Shown: positions 27,371 through 35,557, counted from the first letter of the stretch. The stretch is DNA of 64,000 nt from JAGLOK01 sp963675575 (GCA_963675575.1 OY776378.1:3006161-3070160); one strand, 5' to 3'. A program made the numbers and translations. The notes: a model not told the origin generated them from the sequence alone.

Positions 27371-28030
27371 TCAGTTATCCTCTTTTTTTTCTTGTATTTT
27401 ATCTTCATCAAGGAGACCGCGTGAAGATAATGATTTCTTCAAAACAGTAAGCTCAACATCCAAGTCAAGAATATTGTTTTGATAAAATTTGTTTATTTGT
27501 TTGTCCGTGGCTTCGCGAATCAAAGACATTCCCTCTTTAGCGTTTATTAGAGACTGCTTGCCTTCATCAGAAAGATTGGGAGCTTCAAAAAGCTTTACCG
27601 ATTGGTTTACGATGGTTTCAAGCGAAGAAAATGTGGCGTTAAGGTATCTCCTTGCGGATTTTATGTCTTTTGGGTCTTCTTTAACTATTTTAAATATTTG
27701 TCTAAACTGGTTGGATATCAAATCCAACTCTTTTTGCATTTGAGCATCTTTTAATTTGTAGAAATTTCTTCTTATAGATTGAAGCCTTTCATTGCTTTCC
27801 TTTATAATGCGCTCAACATCGGCTACGGTTAAACCTTCCGCGACAAGAGCTTGTTTCTTTTTTTTGTCTTTTTGATTCAATATTATAATAAGAATAATAA
27901 AAACTGCGACAAGAACGCCCAAGCCGATTAAAATCCATTTGAAGAAATCTTTAAATATAATTGCCGCCGCGACCGCGACAACCACTATCGCAACTGCGAA
28001 TACCGAACAGCCGCTTCCTTTTTCCTGCAT
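27371..28030 (-). CDS. xpaC: XpaC-family membrane protein (5-bromo-4-chloroindolyl phosphate hydrolysis family)
   Basis: A 219-residue protein with two close N-terminal hydrophobic segments (about residues 9-28 and 32-52) and a helical cytoplasmic domain ending in an acidic, lysine-rich tail. The order with telA downstream identifies it as XpaC-like. The ATG at 28030 is preceded by AAAGGAG. The same frame is open for another 109 codons upstream, but that part runs antisense to the PadR gene and its promoter and is rejected. Family name reflects an old phenotype, not a proven activity. Confidence 0.85.
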   Translation of the reverse strand: MQEKGSGCSVFAVAIVVVAVAAAIIFKDFFKWILIGLGVLVAVFIILIIILNQKDKKKKQALVAEGLTVADVERIIKESNERLQSIRRNFYKLKDAQMQKELDLISNQFRQIFKIVKEDPKDIKSARRYLNATFSSLETIVNQSVKLFEAPNLSDEGKQSLINAKEGMSLIREATDKQINKFYQNNILDLDVELTVLKKSLSSRGLLDEDKIQEKKEDN

Positions 28031-28111
28031 AGGCGCTCCTTTATGATTTATTCTTTTATATTGTATCACAGCATCCCATTTATAGTAAATATAAGTTATT
28101 TTCAAAACTAC

Positions 28112-28169
28112 TTGACAATACATAGTAGCTTTAATATAATTAAAACAGGTACTAGGCAACACATAGTAG
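28112..28169 (+). promoter_or_regulatory. Strong promoter and repeated operator of the padR operon
   Basis: Consensus TTGACA (28112-28117), 17-nt spacer, TATAAT (28135-28140). A 13-nt near-repeat, CAATACATAGTAG (28116-28128) and CAACACATAGTAG (28157-28169), overlaps the core promoter and the start of the transcript. Each copy also forms an ACTA...TAGT dyad with flanking bases. This suits autorepression by the PadR protein encoded 13 nt downstream (inference). Confidence 0.7.
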
Positions 28170-28181
28170 AAAGGAAATAAA

Positions 28182-28511
28182 ATGGCGCAGGAGACACAGC
28201 TGCTCAAAGGAGTGCTTGAAGGGTGCATACTAAAGCTTATTAGGGATGAAGCCGCATATGGGTATCTCATAGTTGAAAAACTTAGAAAAAGCGGTTTTGA
28301 AAACATAAAGGAAGCAACCGTATATCCTATACTAACAAGGCTCCAAAAAAAGGGCATATTGAAATTTGAAAAAAAGACTTCGGAAATAGGTCCGCCCAGA
28401 AAGTATTATCTGTTGACGGCTGAGGGCGAAAAGGCTCTTCAGGAATTCATTGATATCTACAAAGAGCTGAAAAACAATGTGGATAACATTTTTAAGGAGG
28501 AAGCATTTTGA
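28182..28511 (+). CDS. PadR-family transcriptional regulator
   Basis: A 109-residue PadR winged-helix protein: LLKGVLEGCILKLIRDEAAYGYLIVEKL opens the wing domain. ATVYPILTRLQKKGIL is the recognition-helix block, followed by GPPRKYYLLTAEGEKAL. Such proteins usually repress their own operon and respond to membrane-active compounds. It has a consensus promoter with repeated sites. Its stop overlaps the downstream membrane protein start by 4 nt, so the two work as a regulator-effector pair. Confidence 0.95.
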   Translation: MAQETQLLKGVLEGCILKLIRDEAAYGYLIVEKLRKSGFENIKEATVYPILTRLQKKGILKFEKKTSEIGPPRKYYLLTAEGEKALQEFIDIYKELKNNVDNIFKEEAF

Positions 28512-29362
28512 ATAATTTAACCAAGAGATCAAAAATGATAATAATTATTGCTGCTTGCATTTCATTTTTACTTATTATAACAACAACGTTGCTGTTTATA
28601 GCGACAAATAAAAGCGGAAATTTTAATCCGTCAAACAATATGCTGATATTAACAATCATATTGCTGGCTATATTATCGCTTGTTATCGTCATCGTTGTTC
28701 GATTAAGGAGAAACGAATATACAAAGATGTTTAACAAAGACTATTACAAAGTTTATGAAACCATGCAAGACACTATGAAAAACTCCAACCTTACTAAAAT
28801 GGAAAAAATGGAGGTAATAAGCGATATAACAAGCATGCTTTATCATGCACAAATGCAAAAAAAAGATGTAAAAGATGTAATCGGAGATGATGTAAACGGC
28901 TTTATGGAGCGGGTAAAAAATTCATTTGGTTACAGAAGCTCAATTCTTTTTGCTGTTATTAACGGCATTATTTATTTAATATTTATTTTAACTCTTATGC
29001 AGGGAGTCAATTTTTTAGCGCTGGAAAAAGGCGCGTCTTTTTTTAATGTTGAAATGTCAACTTCTATTTTGCCATATATGATTTTGATTTCTTTCTTTGT
29101 GCTTCCGTTGTTTCGCCACTTTGTTGCAAAGCAAAAAATAAGCTGGGCGGTGTTTGTTCCCGCTGTCCTTATCACGGCATATATCGGATTTCATGAGCTT
29201 TTTTACAGGATTGACCATAACATTGTGTGGATTGAAAAATATTTAAGCGGAAATTTTGTTTTTATCTCGTCATATGCTGTAGTTATTATATGGGCGTGTG
29301 TGGTCGCAATATGCTTGCTTGCAAAGTGGTATATACGCAAAAGATCCATCAAAAAACTATAA
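28508..29362 (+). CDS. PadR-associated multi-pass membrane protein
   Basis: A 284-residue protein starting with TTG after a strong AAGGAGG. Two N-terminal helices (about 11-33 and 44-64) are followed by a charged helical stretch (about 70-140, with MEKMEVISDITSMLYHAQMQKKD) that recalls the HAAS/DUF1048 helices encoded next to PadR regulators. Four more membrane helices follow. The 4-nt overlap with padR supports joint function. It may sense or resist membrane stress, but no transport motif is visible. Confidence 0.7.
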   Translation: MNNLTKRSKMIIIIAACISFLLIITTTLLFIATNKSGNFNPSNNMLILTIILLAILSLVIVIVVRLRRNEYTKMFNKDYYKVYETMQDTMKNSNLTKMEKMEVISDITSMLYHAQMQKKDVKDVIGDDVNGFMERVKNSFGYRSSILFAVINGIIYLIFILTLMQGVNFLALEKGASFFNVEMSTSILPYMILISFFVLPLFRHFVAKQKISWAVFVPAVLITAYIGFHELFYRIDHNIVWIEKYLSGNFVFISSYAVVIIWACVVAICLLAKWYIRKRSIKKL

Positions 29363-29413
29363 TATGATAAAATTGTGGTGTTCTTTTAAAAAGAAAGTTT
29401 TTTTATCTACGAA

Positions 29414-29436
29414 AATCCCCGGCTTTGCCGGGGATT
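29414..29436. terminator. Bidirectional terminator between the 28508 gene and lipA
   Basis: 9-bp perfect stem AATCCCCGG / CCGGGGATT with a CTTTG loop, followed by ATTTT on the plus strand and TTTTCG on the minus strand. Confidence 0.8.
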
Positions 29437-29446
29437 ATTTTACACA

Positions 29447-30319
29447 TTATTTTTCAATTGCTTTTGCGTAGCTTTTATGAGCCATGAATGAGCTTCTGGT
29501 AAGAGGTGAAGCCTCCACATGCCTGAAACCCATTTGCATTCCCAGCACAGCATATTCTTCAAAAACGTCAGGATGGATATATTCTATTACGCGATAGTGA
29601 TCTTTTGAAGGACGCAGATATTGCCCGATGGTTAGTATGTCGCAATCTATTTCTCTTAAATCCTTCATAACTTCGATCACCTGCTCTTTTGTTTCACCCA
29701 AGCCCAACATCATGCCGGATTTAGAAATTAGTTCACTCTTATATCTTTTCACTTCAGCCACAACCGAAACAGACTGTTTGTAATCTGCTTCCGGACGGAT
29801 TGCTTGATACAGAGCGGGAACGGTTTCTACATTGTGACCGACCACCGTGCAAGGTGAATCAAGCACACGGCGGACGGCGGACATGTCACCGTTAAAATCC
29901 GGAATCAGAGCTTCAATGAGAGTATTTGGGTTTAGTTTTTTTGTTTCTTCAATCGTTTGAGCGAAATGCAAAGAACCGCCGTCAGGCAAATCGTCCCTAG
30001 TGACCGAGGTGATAACCACATAGTTAAGCCCAAGTTCTTGTACCGCTTGGGCGATGCCGTGTTTTTCGTTTTCATCTATACACTCAGGCTTCCCACTTGT
30101 AACGTTGCAAAATTTGCAGTGCCGTGAGCAGACTTTGCCCAAGATTATAAAGGTGGCGGTATTTTCGTTGTAGCATTTCCCGCGGTTGGGGCACAATGCC
30201 TCATTGCAAACAGTGTTTACATTGCATGAGTTTAATATGTTTACTACATTCATATAATTGTCGCCTGAAAAAGAGTTTACTTTGAGCCATTCGGGTTTTC
30301 TAACATAATTATTTTTCAT
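29447..30319 (-). CDS. lipA: Lipoyl synthase
   Basis: A 290-residue radical-SAM enzyme that inserts two sulfurs into protein-bound octanoyl groups. Both iron-sulfur signatures are intact: the auxiliary cluster CNEALCPNRGKC (C-x4-C-x5-C, about residues 38-49) and the radical-SAM CSRHCKFC (C-x3-C-x2-C, about 64-71). The C-terminal RSS motif appears as TRSSFMAH. It overlaps lipB by 4 nt, giving a lipB-lipA operon. No lipoate-dependent dehydrogenase or glycine-cleavage gene lies in this window. Confidence 0.97.
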   Translation of the reverse strand: MKNNYVRKPEWLKVNSFSGDNYMNVVNILNSCNVNTVCNEALCPNRGKCYNENTATFIILGKVCSRHCKFCNVTSGKPECIDENEKHGIAQAVQELGLNYVVITSVTRDDLPDGGSLHFAQTIEETKKLNPNTLIEALIPDFNGDMSAVRRVLDSPCTVVGHNVETVPALYQAIRPEADYKQSVSVVAEVKRYKSELISKSGMMLGLGETKEQVIEVMKDLREIDCDILTIGQYLRPSKDHYRVIEYIHPDVFEEYAVLGMQMGFRHVEASPLTRSSFMAHKSYAKAIEK

Positions 30320-30996
30320 AGTTCACCTATTAAATTTTTTATATTTATGTGTTCAGGCTGCGCATTAAAAACTTGGCAAAAAGAAGTTGCAACTTGTTTT
30401 TTTGCTTGATCAAAGTCAACGTGATGTCCTAAAATCTTTTTAAGCGAAGTAACTTTGCCAGCACCCAGGCCGCAAGGGTTGATGTATTCAAAATGTTTCA
30501 AGTCAGTGTTTACGTTAAAAGCAAATCCGTGCATGGTTACGTTTCGGCTAACAGCTATACCTATTGCGCAAATCTTCTTTTCACCTACCCAAACGCCGGT
30601 GTGAACTCCACTTTTTTTATTTGCGTCAATATCAAATTCGTTTTTAAGAAAATTTATTATTGTTTCCTGAATTTTTTCAACAAAAACTCGTATTCCAAGG
30701 TTATTTTGAGCAAGATGAATTATAGGATAGCCGACTATTTGGCCCGGCCCGTGGTAAGTCGCGTCTCCGCCCCTGTTTATCCAAACTGTTTCTATACCTT
30801 CGCGATCCAAAATTTCTTTGGGAGCAAGTATGCTGTCTTGCTTGCCGCGCTTTCCCATAGTTAAAACGGGAGGATGTTCAACGACAATGAAAGAATCGCT
30901 TATTTCATCATTAATTCTTTTTTGCTGAAGGCTTTGCTGTATTTCAAGGGCTTTTGCGTAATTTGTTTTTTTAAGGTCAATTATGTTTAATATCAT
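30316..30996 (-). CDS. lipB: Octanoyl-[ACP]:protein octanoyltransferase
   Basis: A 226-residue LipB. The motif RGGDATYHGPGQIVGYPI contains the conserved RGG and histidine. GVWVGEKKICAIGIAVSRNVTMHGFAFNV carries the lysine and glycine-rich block, and INPCGLG carries the catalytic-site cysteine. It transfers octanoate from acyl carrier protein to lipoyl domains, which LipA then thiolates. Weak AGGAT Shine-Dalgarno 5 nt before the ATG. It is the first gene of the pair. Confidence 0.96.
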   Translation of the reverse strand: MILNIIDLKKTNYAKALEIQQSLQQKRINDEISDSFIVVEHPPVLTMGKRGKQDSILAPKEILDREGIETVWINRGGDATYHGPGQIVGYPIIHLAQNNLGIRVFVEKIQETIINFLKNEFDIDANKKSGVHTGVWVGEKKICAIGIAVSRNVTMHGFAFNVNTDLKHFEYINPCGLGAGKVTSLKKILGHHVDFDQAKKQVATSFCQVFNAQPEHINIKNLIGEL

Positions 30997-31103
30997 ATTT
31001 ATCCTATTTATTAATCGGTTATTTTTTGCGATTCAATAATAACACGCTAGTTTGTTTTTGTCAGTTTAAAGTTAATATATTATTCATTATTTTATTTTTA
31101 TTG

Positions 31104-31151
31104 TTGACATATGCACAAAACCGTGTTAATATAATAATGTGCTTACGCACA
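31104..31151 (+). promoter_or_regulatory. Promoter and operator-like palindrome of the small-ORF unit
   Basis: TTGACA at 31104-31109 with -10 candidates TTAATA (31126, 16-nt spacer) or TATAAT (31130, 20-nt spacer). Immediately downstream, TGTGCTTACGCACA (31138-31151) is a 5-bp inverted repeat around TTAC at the expected transcription start. A related half-site, TGCACA, lies in the spacer. This arrangement suggests a repressible promoter. Confidence 0.55.
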
Positions 31152-31232
31152 CAACGAAAAACCAATCATGCAAAGTAAATATCTTACCAGCATGTTTCCA
31201 TAAAAAAGTAAATTAAGTCAGGGGTGTTTGAA

Positions 31233-31316
31233 ATGTTTGATTCAAAGGAAGACAAAAAAAACGAAGAAGGCCTTAAACTGATATTAGACGCTATACAATG
31301 GGGATATTACTACTAA
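31233..31316 (+). CDS. Small ORF 1 (27 residues), unknown
   Basis: A 27-codon ORF with an acidic and basic first half (MFDSKEDKKNEEG), a short amphipathic helix (LKLILDAIQ) and an aromatic end, WGYYY. AGGGGTG lies 6 nt before the ATG. It is the first of three small ORFs sharing one promoter and one terminator. It is too short for family recognition. No signal peptide or membrane helix is present. Expression is inferred from signals, not composition. Confidence 0.5.
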   Translation: MFDSKEDKKNEEGLKLILDAIQWGYYY

Positions 31317-31336
31317 GATAACGGTGAGGTAATATT

Positions 31337-31420
31337 ATGAAAAAAGGTAACGAAAAAAAGTTAAAAAAATATTGGGAGACTCTCCTTTTAGAGTTAGGCA
31401 ACAATCTTGATGATTGCTAA
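31337..31420 (+). CDS. Small ORF 2 (27 residues), unknown
   Basis: A 27-codon ORF beginning MKKGNEKKLKKYWETLLLEL and ending in the only cysteine, NNLDDC. It has a lysine-rich N-terminus and an amphipathic helix around a single tryptophan. Shine-Dalgarno GGTGAGG lies 7 nt upstream. It starts 20 nt after small ORF 1 stops. A terminal cysteine can mark a peptide modified or secreted after translation, but no processing enzyme is nearby. Confidence 0.5.
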   Translation: MKKGNEKKLKKYWETLLLELGNNLDDC

Positions 31421-31487
31421 ATAATAAAAGAAGAAATATTTAGTCACAACGTATTAATAAGTTTTAAACTTTGAGAGAGGTGACATT

Positions 31488-31586
31488 ATGAAAAACAATC
31501 GGAAAAACAAAATTGATAAAGCAGGGCTAACATGGACGCAATATGCTAAATCAATGGCGGTAATAGATACATCTTACCTATCATAA
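31488..31586 (+). CDS. Small ORF 3 (32 residues), unknown
   Basis: A 32-codon ORF with a basic N-terminus (MKNNRKNKIDKAG), one tryptophan in LTWTQYAKSMA and a hydroxyl-rich end (VIDTSYLS). It has the strongest Shine-Dalgarno of the three, AGAGAGGTGA, about 5 nt before the ATG. It begins 67 nt after small ORF 2 and is followed within 30 nt by the terminator at 31615. No homologue was recognised. Confidence 0.5.
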   Translation: MKNNRKNKIDKAGLTWTQYAKSMAVIDTSYLS

Positions 31587-31614
31587 ATGAAAAGTGTTTA
31601 AACAATTCTATATT

Positions 31615-31643
31615 AAAATCACGCTCTTAACGGGCGTGATTTT
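31615..31643 (+). terminator. Terminator of the small-ORF unit
   Basis: 10-bp perfect stem AAAATCACGC / GCGTGATTTT around a 9-nt loop. It isolates the three small ORFs from the downstream UPF0251 gene, whose own -10 (TATAAT, 31648-31653) follows directly. Confidence 0.75.
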
Positions 31644-31679
31644 ATGATATAATTTATACTTAGCATGAAAGGATAGATT

Positions 31680-32171
31680 ATGGCAAGACCGGTTATAAAA
31701 AGAAAAGTAGGGTTTTTCCCCGAAAATTATCACTTTACGCCGGACGTATCCTGCGAAGAAGGCGATAAAGAAATCATACTCACCCACGGAGAGCTTGAAA
31801 GCATAAGGCTTGCGGATTTATTGGGATTGGAACAGACCGAAGCTGCACGCAGTATGGGAATATCCCGCGGCACATATCAAAGGATACTAAACGCGGCGCG
31901 GAAAAAGGTGGCGGACGCCTTGGTCTTTGGCAGAATAATAACTATTAATGGCGGTGAATACGCGTTAAACCACTGCTTTGCACATTGTGAGGAATGCAAT
32001 CACTCTTGGAAGGCGCCCTGTGATGTGATTTTCTATGAAAATCATGGAAAATGCCCGGAATGCGGCTCTATAAACATCGGATGCAGTGATGGGAAGGGCA
32101 AGTGCTCTTTAGGCGAAAGACGGCACCAAAACATGCTTAACCCTAACTCCAGACAAAAATATCAAAAATAA
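31680..32171 (+). CDS. UPF0251/DUF134 DNA-binding-like protein with zinc ribbon
   Basis: A 163-residue protein. The first 90 residues match UPF0251 (DUF134): MARPVIKRKVGFFP, then a sigma-region-4-like helix-turn-helix, ESIRLADLLGLEQTEAARSMGISRGTYQRIL. The C-terminal part adds a zinc-ribbon-like set of cysteines (C-x6-C-x2-C ... C-x2-C), a known extension in some anaerobes. It probably regulates transcription, though members are poorly studied. Shine-Dalgarno is AAAGGAT. Confidence 0.88.
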   Translation: MARPVIKRKVGFFPENYHFTPDVSCEEGDKEIILTHGELESIRLADLLGLEQTEAARSMGISRGTYQRILNAARKKVADALVFGRIITINGGEYALNHCFAHCEECNHSWKAPCDVIFYENHGKCPECGSINIGCSDGKGKCSLGERRHQNMLNPNSRQKYQK

Positions 32172-32175
32172 TAGT

Positions 32176-32589
32176 TCAGTCCAAATACACGTACAAAGCA
32201 CTTGTCTGCATGGGGTATGATTCCATAATTATTCCGTTTGATAAAAAAGACGCTTTATTCCCAACCTTGAACTGCCCTTGGGCATTGGCTTGGTAAACAC
32301 TTTTGCCATTGGCATCAATAAATTTTGTATCTTCATTGATTGATACCCATATTTGTCCCTTTATATTTTCCGAAATTGAGTCAACCAGCACTCTTAATAC
32401 GCCATCGGTTGATATATCAAGAATTTCACCGGAGATGTCGGGCTCGGCATTTGAGTCCGGAGCGTTAGTGGGAGTAGCAGATGGTAAGATTTCATCTGTT
32501 GTTCGAGTTATTGGGCTTTGTGTACATCCCCAAAAGAATGATCCAATCAAAACAATCAATGCAAAAGCCATAGTTAGTTTAGTTTTCAT
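32176..32589 (-). CDS. Small lipoprotein of unknown function
   Basis: A 137-residue lipoprotein. A type II signal peptide ends in FFWGC with Cys22 as the lipidation site. A Thr/Pro-rich spacer and an approximately 80-residue beta-rich domain (ISGEILDISTDGVLRVLVDS...) follow, which recalls small OB-like domains. It is preceded by GGAGG-type ribosome binding (AGGAGGTAATT). It is convergent with UPF0251, only 4 nt apart, without a visible terminator between them. Confidence 0.75.
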   Translation of the reverse strand: MKTKLTMAFALIVLIGSFFWGCTQSPITRTTDEILPSATPTNAPDSNAEPDISGEILDISTDGVLRVLVDSISENIKGQIWVSINEDTKFIDANGKSVYQANAQGQFKVGNKASFLSNGIIMESYPMQTSALYVYLD

Positions 32590-32650
32590 AATTACCTCCT
32601 GTATACTACAATTATTTAGACGTAAGAAAGTATAATTTGTTCCAAAAAAA

Positions 32651-32673
32651 ACCGCCGCTTTTAAAGCGACGGT
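32651..32673 (-). terminator. Terminator of the 32690 lipoprotein gene
   Basis: Minus-strand stem ACCGTCGCTTT / AAAGCGGCGGT (one mismatch) followed by eight T residues. Confidence 0.8.
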
Positions 32674-32689
32674 CTTGTTAATTCATTTG

Positions 32690-33949
32690 TTATTGTGCAA
32701 CTTCCGTCTGGGTAGGTTCTGCAGTAGGTTCTTCGATAGGCTCTTCTTCAAGATTTTCGTAAAAATACTCTATTTTGTGTTTTGCTGTCCATTCATTAAT
32801 CAGAGCCAGCCATTCCTCTTCCTTCTTTATTTCGGAAGCTTCCGGAAGAAGAGACGCCTTAACAGTTTCAAAATCTACTGGGCCTGATTCCACATCAGAG
32901 GTATATTCCAATATATGATAGCCGAAATCGGTTCCTACCAAATCAGATATATCTCCGATATTTTCAAGAGCCATACCACCATCAGTAAATTCTTGTACGA
33001 AGCGTGATGTGCCTAAATACATTTGATATCCTTCCGGATAACTGTTCATTCCGGGATCATCGTTGTATTCGAGGATAGCATCGTCAAATGTAATTGATTC
33101 GTCATTAAGCTGATTTAACACGTCCATTGCCTCGTCATAAATTTCTGCAAGAGAGGTATTAACTAATTCATCTGCTTCTTCCTCATTGCCCGCTGATCTC
33201 AGTTCTTGGATTTGAGCGACTAAATCATCTTCAAAAGATATAAGCACATGGCGCACCATTCTAAGGCCTTCGGGGATATAAAAAGCCGGTTCGCCCTGAG
33301 AGGTGTAATATTCATAAGCTGACAAATCTGAATAAGTTATCTTATCTGCTTCAACTTTTTGGTTAAACAGCTCCAATAGTTCTTCATCTGTCACTGTTAA
33401 ATCAATAAGAGATGTTTCGGCATTTTGCATAACTATTTGGTATGTATAGTATTCTTCGATGTATGATTCTTCAACACCGAATTCTTCCAAAATGAGCTGA
33501 GTGTATTTGTTTGCAGCCCTTACATAATCTTTTTCTGTATAGTCATCTCCGAGCTCTGCCAGCATTTCGCTTTCTTTTGTCGCGAGTATCTCATCAAGAA
33601 AAGATTCAGTCTGTGTTTTTACAGAGTTGAGTTCGTCGGGGGTAAGGTCATAATACCCCAGATTTTCAAGCTCAATCTTTGTTATTTCACGGCTTACCAA
33701 TGACTCCAGCACATTTATCCTAAGCTCGTCCAATTGAACTGTATATTCAGGATTGTCAAGAATGTCTTGTGTAACTCCATAATTCTTTTTGACGTTTTCC
33801 CAACTTTCCAGGTATTCAGTTCTTGTGACTTTTTTTCCATCGATTTTTGCCACTGCTGTTAGGTTGTTTTTGATATCCGCACAGGCTGTCAAAGTGAAAG
33901 CCGAAATCAATATAACAAGGGCTAAAAATACAATAATTTTCTTTTTCAT
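32690..33949 (-). CDS. PrsA/SurA-like peptidyl-prolyl isomerase lipoprotein
   Basis: A 419-residue lipoprotein foldase. The signal peptide ends LTAC (Cys23). A SurA N-like chaperone segment begins VAKIDGKKVTRTEYLESW. A rotamase (PpiC-like) region runs from LRMVRHVLISF (about residue 230) to GTDFGYHILEYTS (about 360). The C-terminus is Glu/Pro/Thr-rich. It would help fold exported proteins at the outer face of the membrane. A paralogue with the same layout lies at 47061-48269. Confidence 0.88.
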   Translation of the reverse strand: MKKKIIVFLALVILISAFTLTACADIKNNLTAVAKIDGKKVTRTEYLESWENVKKNYGVTQDILDNPEYTVQLDELRINVLESLVSREITKIELENLGYYDLTPDELNSVKTQTESFLDEILATKESEMLAELGDDYTEKDYVRAANKYTQLILEEFGVEESYIEEYYTYQIVMQNAETSLIDLTVTDEELLELFNQKVEADKITYSDLSAYEYYTSQGEPAFYIPEGLRMVRHVLISFEDDLVAQIQELRSAGNEEEADELVNTSLAEIYDEAMDVLNQLNDESITFDDAILEYNDDPGMNSYPEGYQMYLGTSRFVQEFTDGGMALENIGDISDLVGTDFGYHILEYTSDVESGPVDFETVKASLLPEASEIKKEEEWLALINEWTAKHKIEYFYENLEEEPIEEPTAEPTQTEVAQ

Positions 33950-34212
33950 CTAATACCTCCAAAAGAATATATTGTATATTATCATAAAAAAAGATTAATT
34001 ACTAATACTGTTAAATGAATTATTTATAAATTTTTATATGCGCAAAAAATATCCTAGGGCATTTTGGCAAGTGCTTTAATGTTCATGTAGTTCTAAAAAG
34101 ATTAAAAATATGTTAAAAAATTAACTGATACCTTGACTGATTTTCTTTTTTTGTTTATGTATAAGCAAGTAAATAATGAACATCTAACCATTTCTATTTA
34201 CATTTAATTAAT

Positions 34213-34241
34213 TTTACCGCAAATAATATCTGTGTTATAAT
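34213..34241 (+). promoter_or_regulatory. Promoter positioned for a leaderless mRNA (34248 gene)
   Basis: TTTACC at 34213-34218, a 17-nt spacer, TATAAT at 34236-34241, then exactly 6 nt before the ATG at 34248. No Shine-Dalgarno is present (the last bases are ATCGGG). Transcription should begin at the A of the start codon. Confidence 0.6.
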
Positions 34242-34247
34242 ATCGGG

Positions 34248-35333
34248 ATGAAAAAACTTGCAATAAAAATAATGTCAGTATTTCTATGTGCGGCAATCGC
34301 CGTTTCATTTTCGGGGTGTTTAAAAGACATTGATGTGTCACGGCTTGTTGAAGAGCCGACAAAATTTAAGCCCCCGGAAGTTTCCGATTGGGAAGAAAAA
34401 AATTTTCCTGAAGAACCCGCTTATCAGTATCAGGGTGCATATATGGATATTACGCCGGTATTCGGGGATAAAATTCGTGTAAAAGGAATGGAATATGCTA
34501 TACAGCAGATAATGGAAGCATATAATAACCCAAATAGAGTTGTAAATGAAGAGCCGTCCAAAAGAGGATATAAAAACCTTATAAAAATATATGACAGACA
34601 AGATCAGCTTATTTCGTCATTTCAGCTGTCTTCCGACTTTTTGCTGTATGCCCGTGCGGATAAAAACGCCCCTTTGTTTTTATTTCCCGAGTATGCCTAT
34701 TATATGTTGGAATATGCCATGTGGCAGGAGGGAAGCTCACTGGTTCCCCCTCTTCAAGATTGGGAGAGAATACCTCCAAATGGAGATGAGAGGGCTACCT
34801 ATAAAGAGGAAATGTTAGAGCTTAGACTCTCTCATGATATAAAAACCATATTGGTGCAAAAATATGGTTTGTCTGAAGCGTATTTTTTAAATTATGAAAT
34901 TTATACAACTGCTGAATATTCTTCAAGTAAAGACCTTAGCGTAAGGGTTTATGCGTTGGTGGGCTATGCGGGCTATTCAATGGACGAACAGGAAGAAGAA
35001 ATATCCGAGGAAGACGAAGCCAAAGAAGCAACTAATGCTACGCCGACGATTTTGTTTACACAGGACTATCATTTTGAAAAAGCTGTCAGATTCGTTTATT
35101 CGTTCGTTGATGCAAAATATTTCAGATTAACAGAATACAAAGAACCTGCGGAATATGATGATGAACACCCCTCATCCCTCGAAAGCAGGATACGAGCGAT
35201 ATTCCCGTATGAATTTATGGAAAAAGTGATGCCTGCCCTAGACGACACTTCAGGTATATTGTTGGATATTCACAGACAGGCGCTGGATTACCTTAGAGTG
35301 TCGGGTCAAGGTAAAATAGGAATAGATGACTGA
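34248..35333 (+). CDS. Lipoprotein of unknown function
   Basis: A 361-residue lipoprotein: signal peptide to VSFSGC with Cys24. Mixed alpha/beta sequence without a recognised domain follows, and an acidic stretch (EQEEEISEEDEAKEA) lies near residue 245. The N-terminal part carries many Pro/Glu residues after the lipobox. It appears to be translated from a leaderless transcript. The region after it (35334 on) has no clear terminator. It could be a surface or transport-associated protein; no function is assignable. Confidence 0.75.
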   Translation: MKKLAIKIMSVFLCAAIAVSFSGCLKDIDVSRLVEEPTKFKPPEVSDWEEKNFPEEPAYQYQGAYMDITPVFGDKIRVKGMEYAIQQIMEAYNNPNRVVNEEPSKRGYKNLIKIYDRQDQLISSFQLSSDFLLYARADKNAPLFLFPEYAYYMLEYAMWQEGSSLVPPLQDWERIPPNGDERATYKEEMLELRLSHDIKTILVQKYGLSEAYFLNYEIYTTAEYSSSKDLSVRVYALVGYAGYSMDEQEEEISEEDEAKEATNATPTILFTQDYHFEKAVRFVYSFVDAKYFRLTEYKEPAEYDDEHPSSLESRIRAIFPYEFMEKVMPALDDTSGILLDIHRQALDYLRVSGQGKIGIDD

Positions 35334-35346
35334 CAAAACAATAAAG

Positions 35347-35487
35347 TTAGTCAAATATTACTCGGCACGATAATATCACAGGCATAAGCTTGACTATGGT
35401 CAGATAAGCCGCAAGTATCAGAAAGCCAGCGGTGAAATATATCGAAAACTCCGGGCCGTGATGTTTTATAAAATCTTTAATGCTCAT
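35347..35487 (-). CDS. Small single-helix membrane protein (46 residues)
   Basis: A 46-codon ORF starting MSIKDFIKHHGPEFSIYF, with one hydrophobic helix at about residues 16-36 and a short tail with one cysteine. An AAAGG Shine-Dalgarno lies 8 nt before the ATG. It is too short for standard gene finders and sits alone between two lipoprotein genes on the other strand. No family was recognised; reality rests on the Shine-Dalgarno and the clean helix. Confidence 0.5.
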   Translation of the reverse strand: MSIKDFIKHHGPEFSIYFTAGFLILAAYLTIVKLMPVILSCRVIFD

Positions 35488-35557
35488 ATTGTAGACCTTT
35501 CTTATTCATCTTACAGGTCAATTATACAAAAAGAGATGTACTAATAACGGGACACAA

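Noticed and set aside
28031..28357. N-terminal extension of the xpaC frame by 109 codons
   Set aside because: It lies antisense to the padR gene and its consensus promoter. The ATG at 28030 has an excellent Shine-Dalgarno and the family N-terminus begins there.
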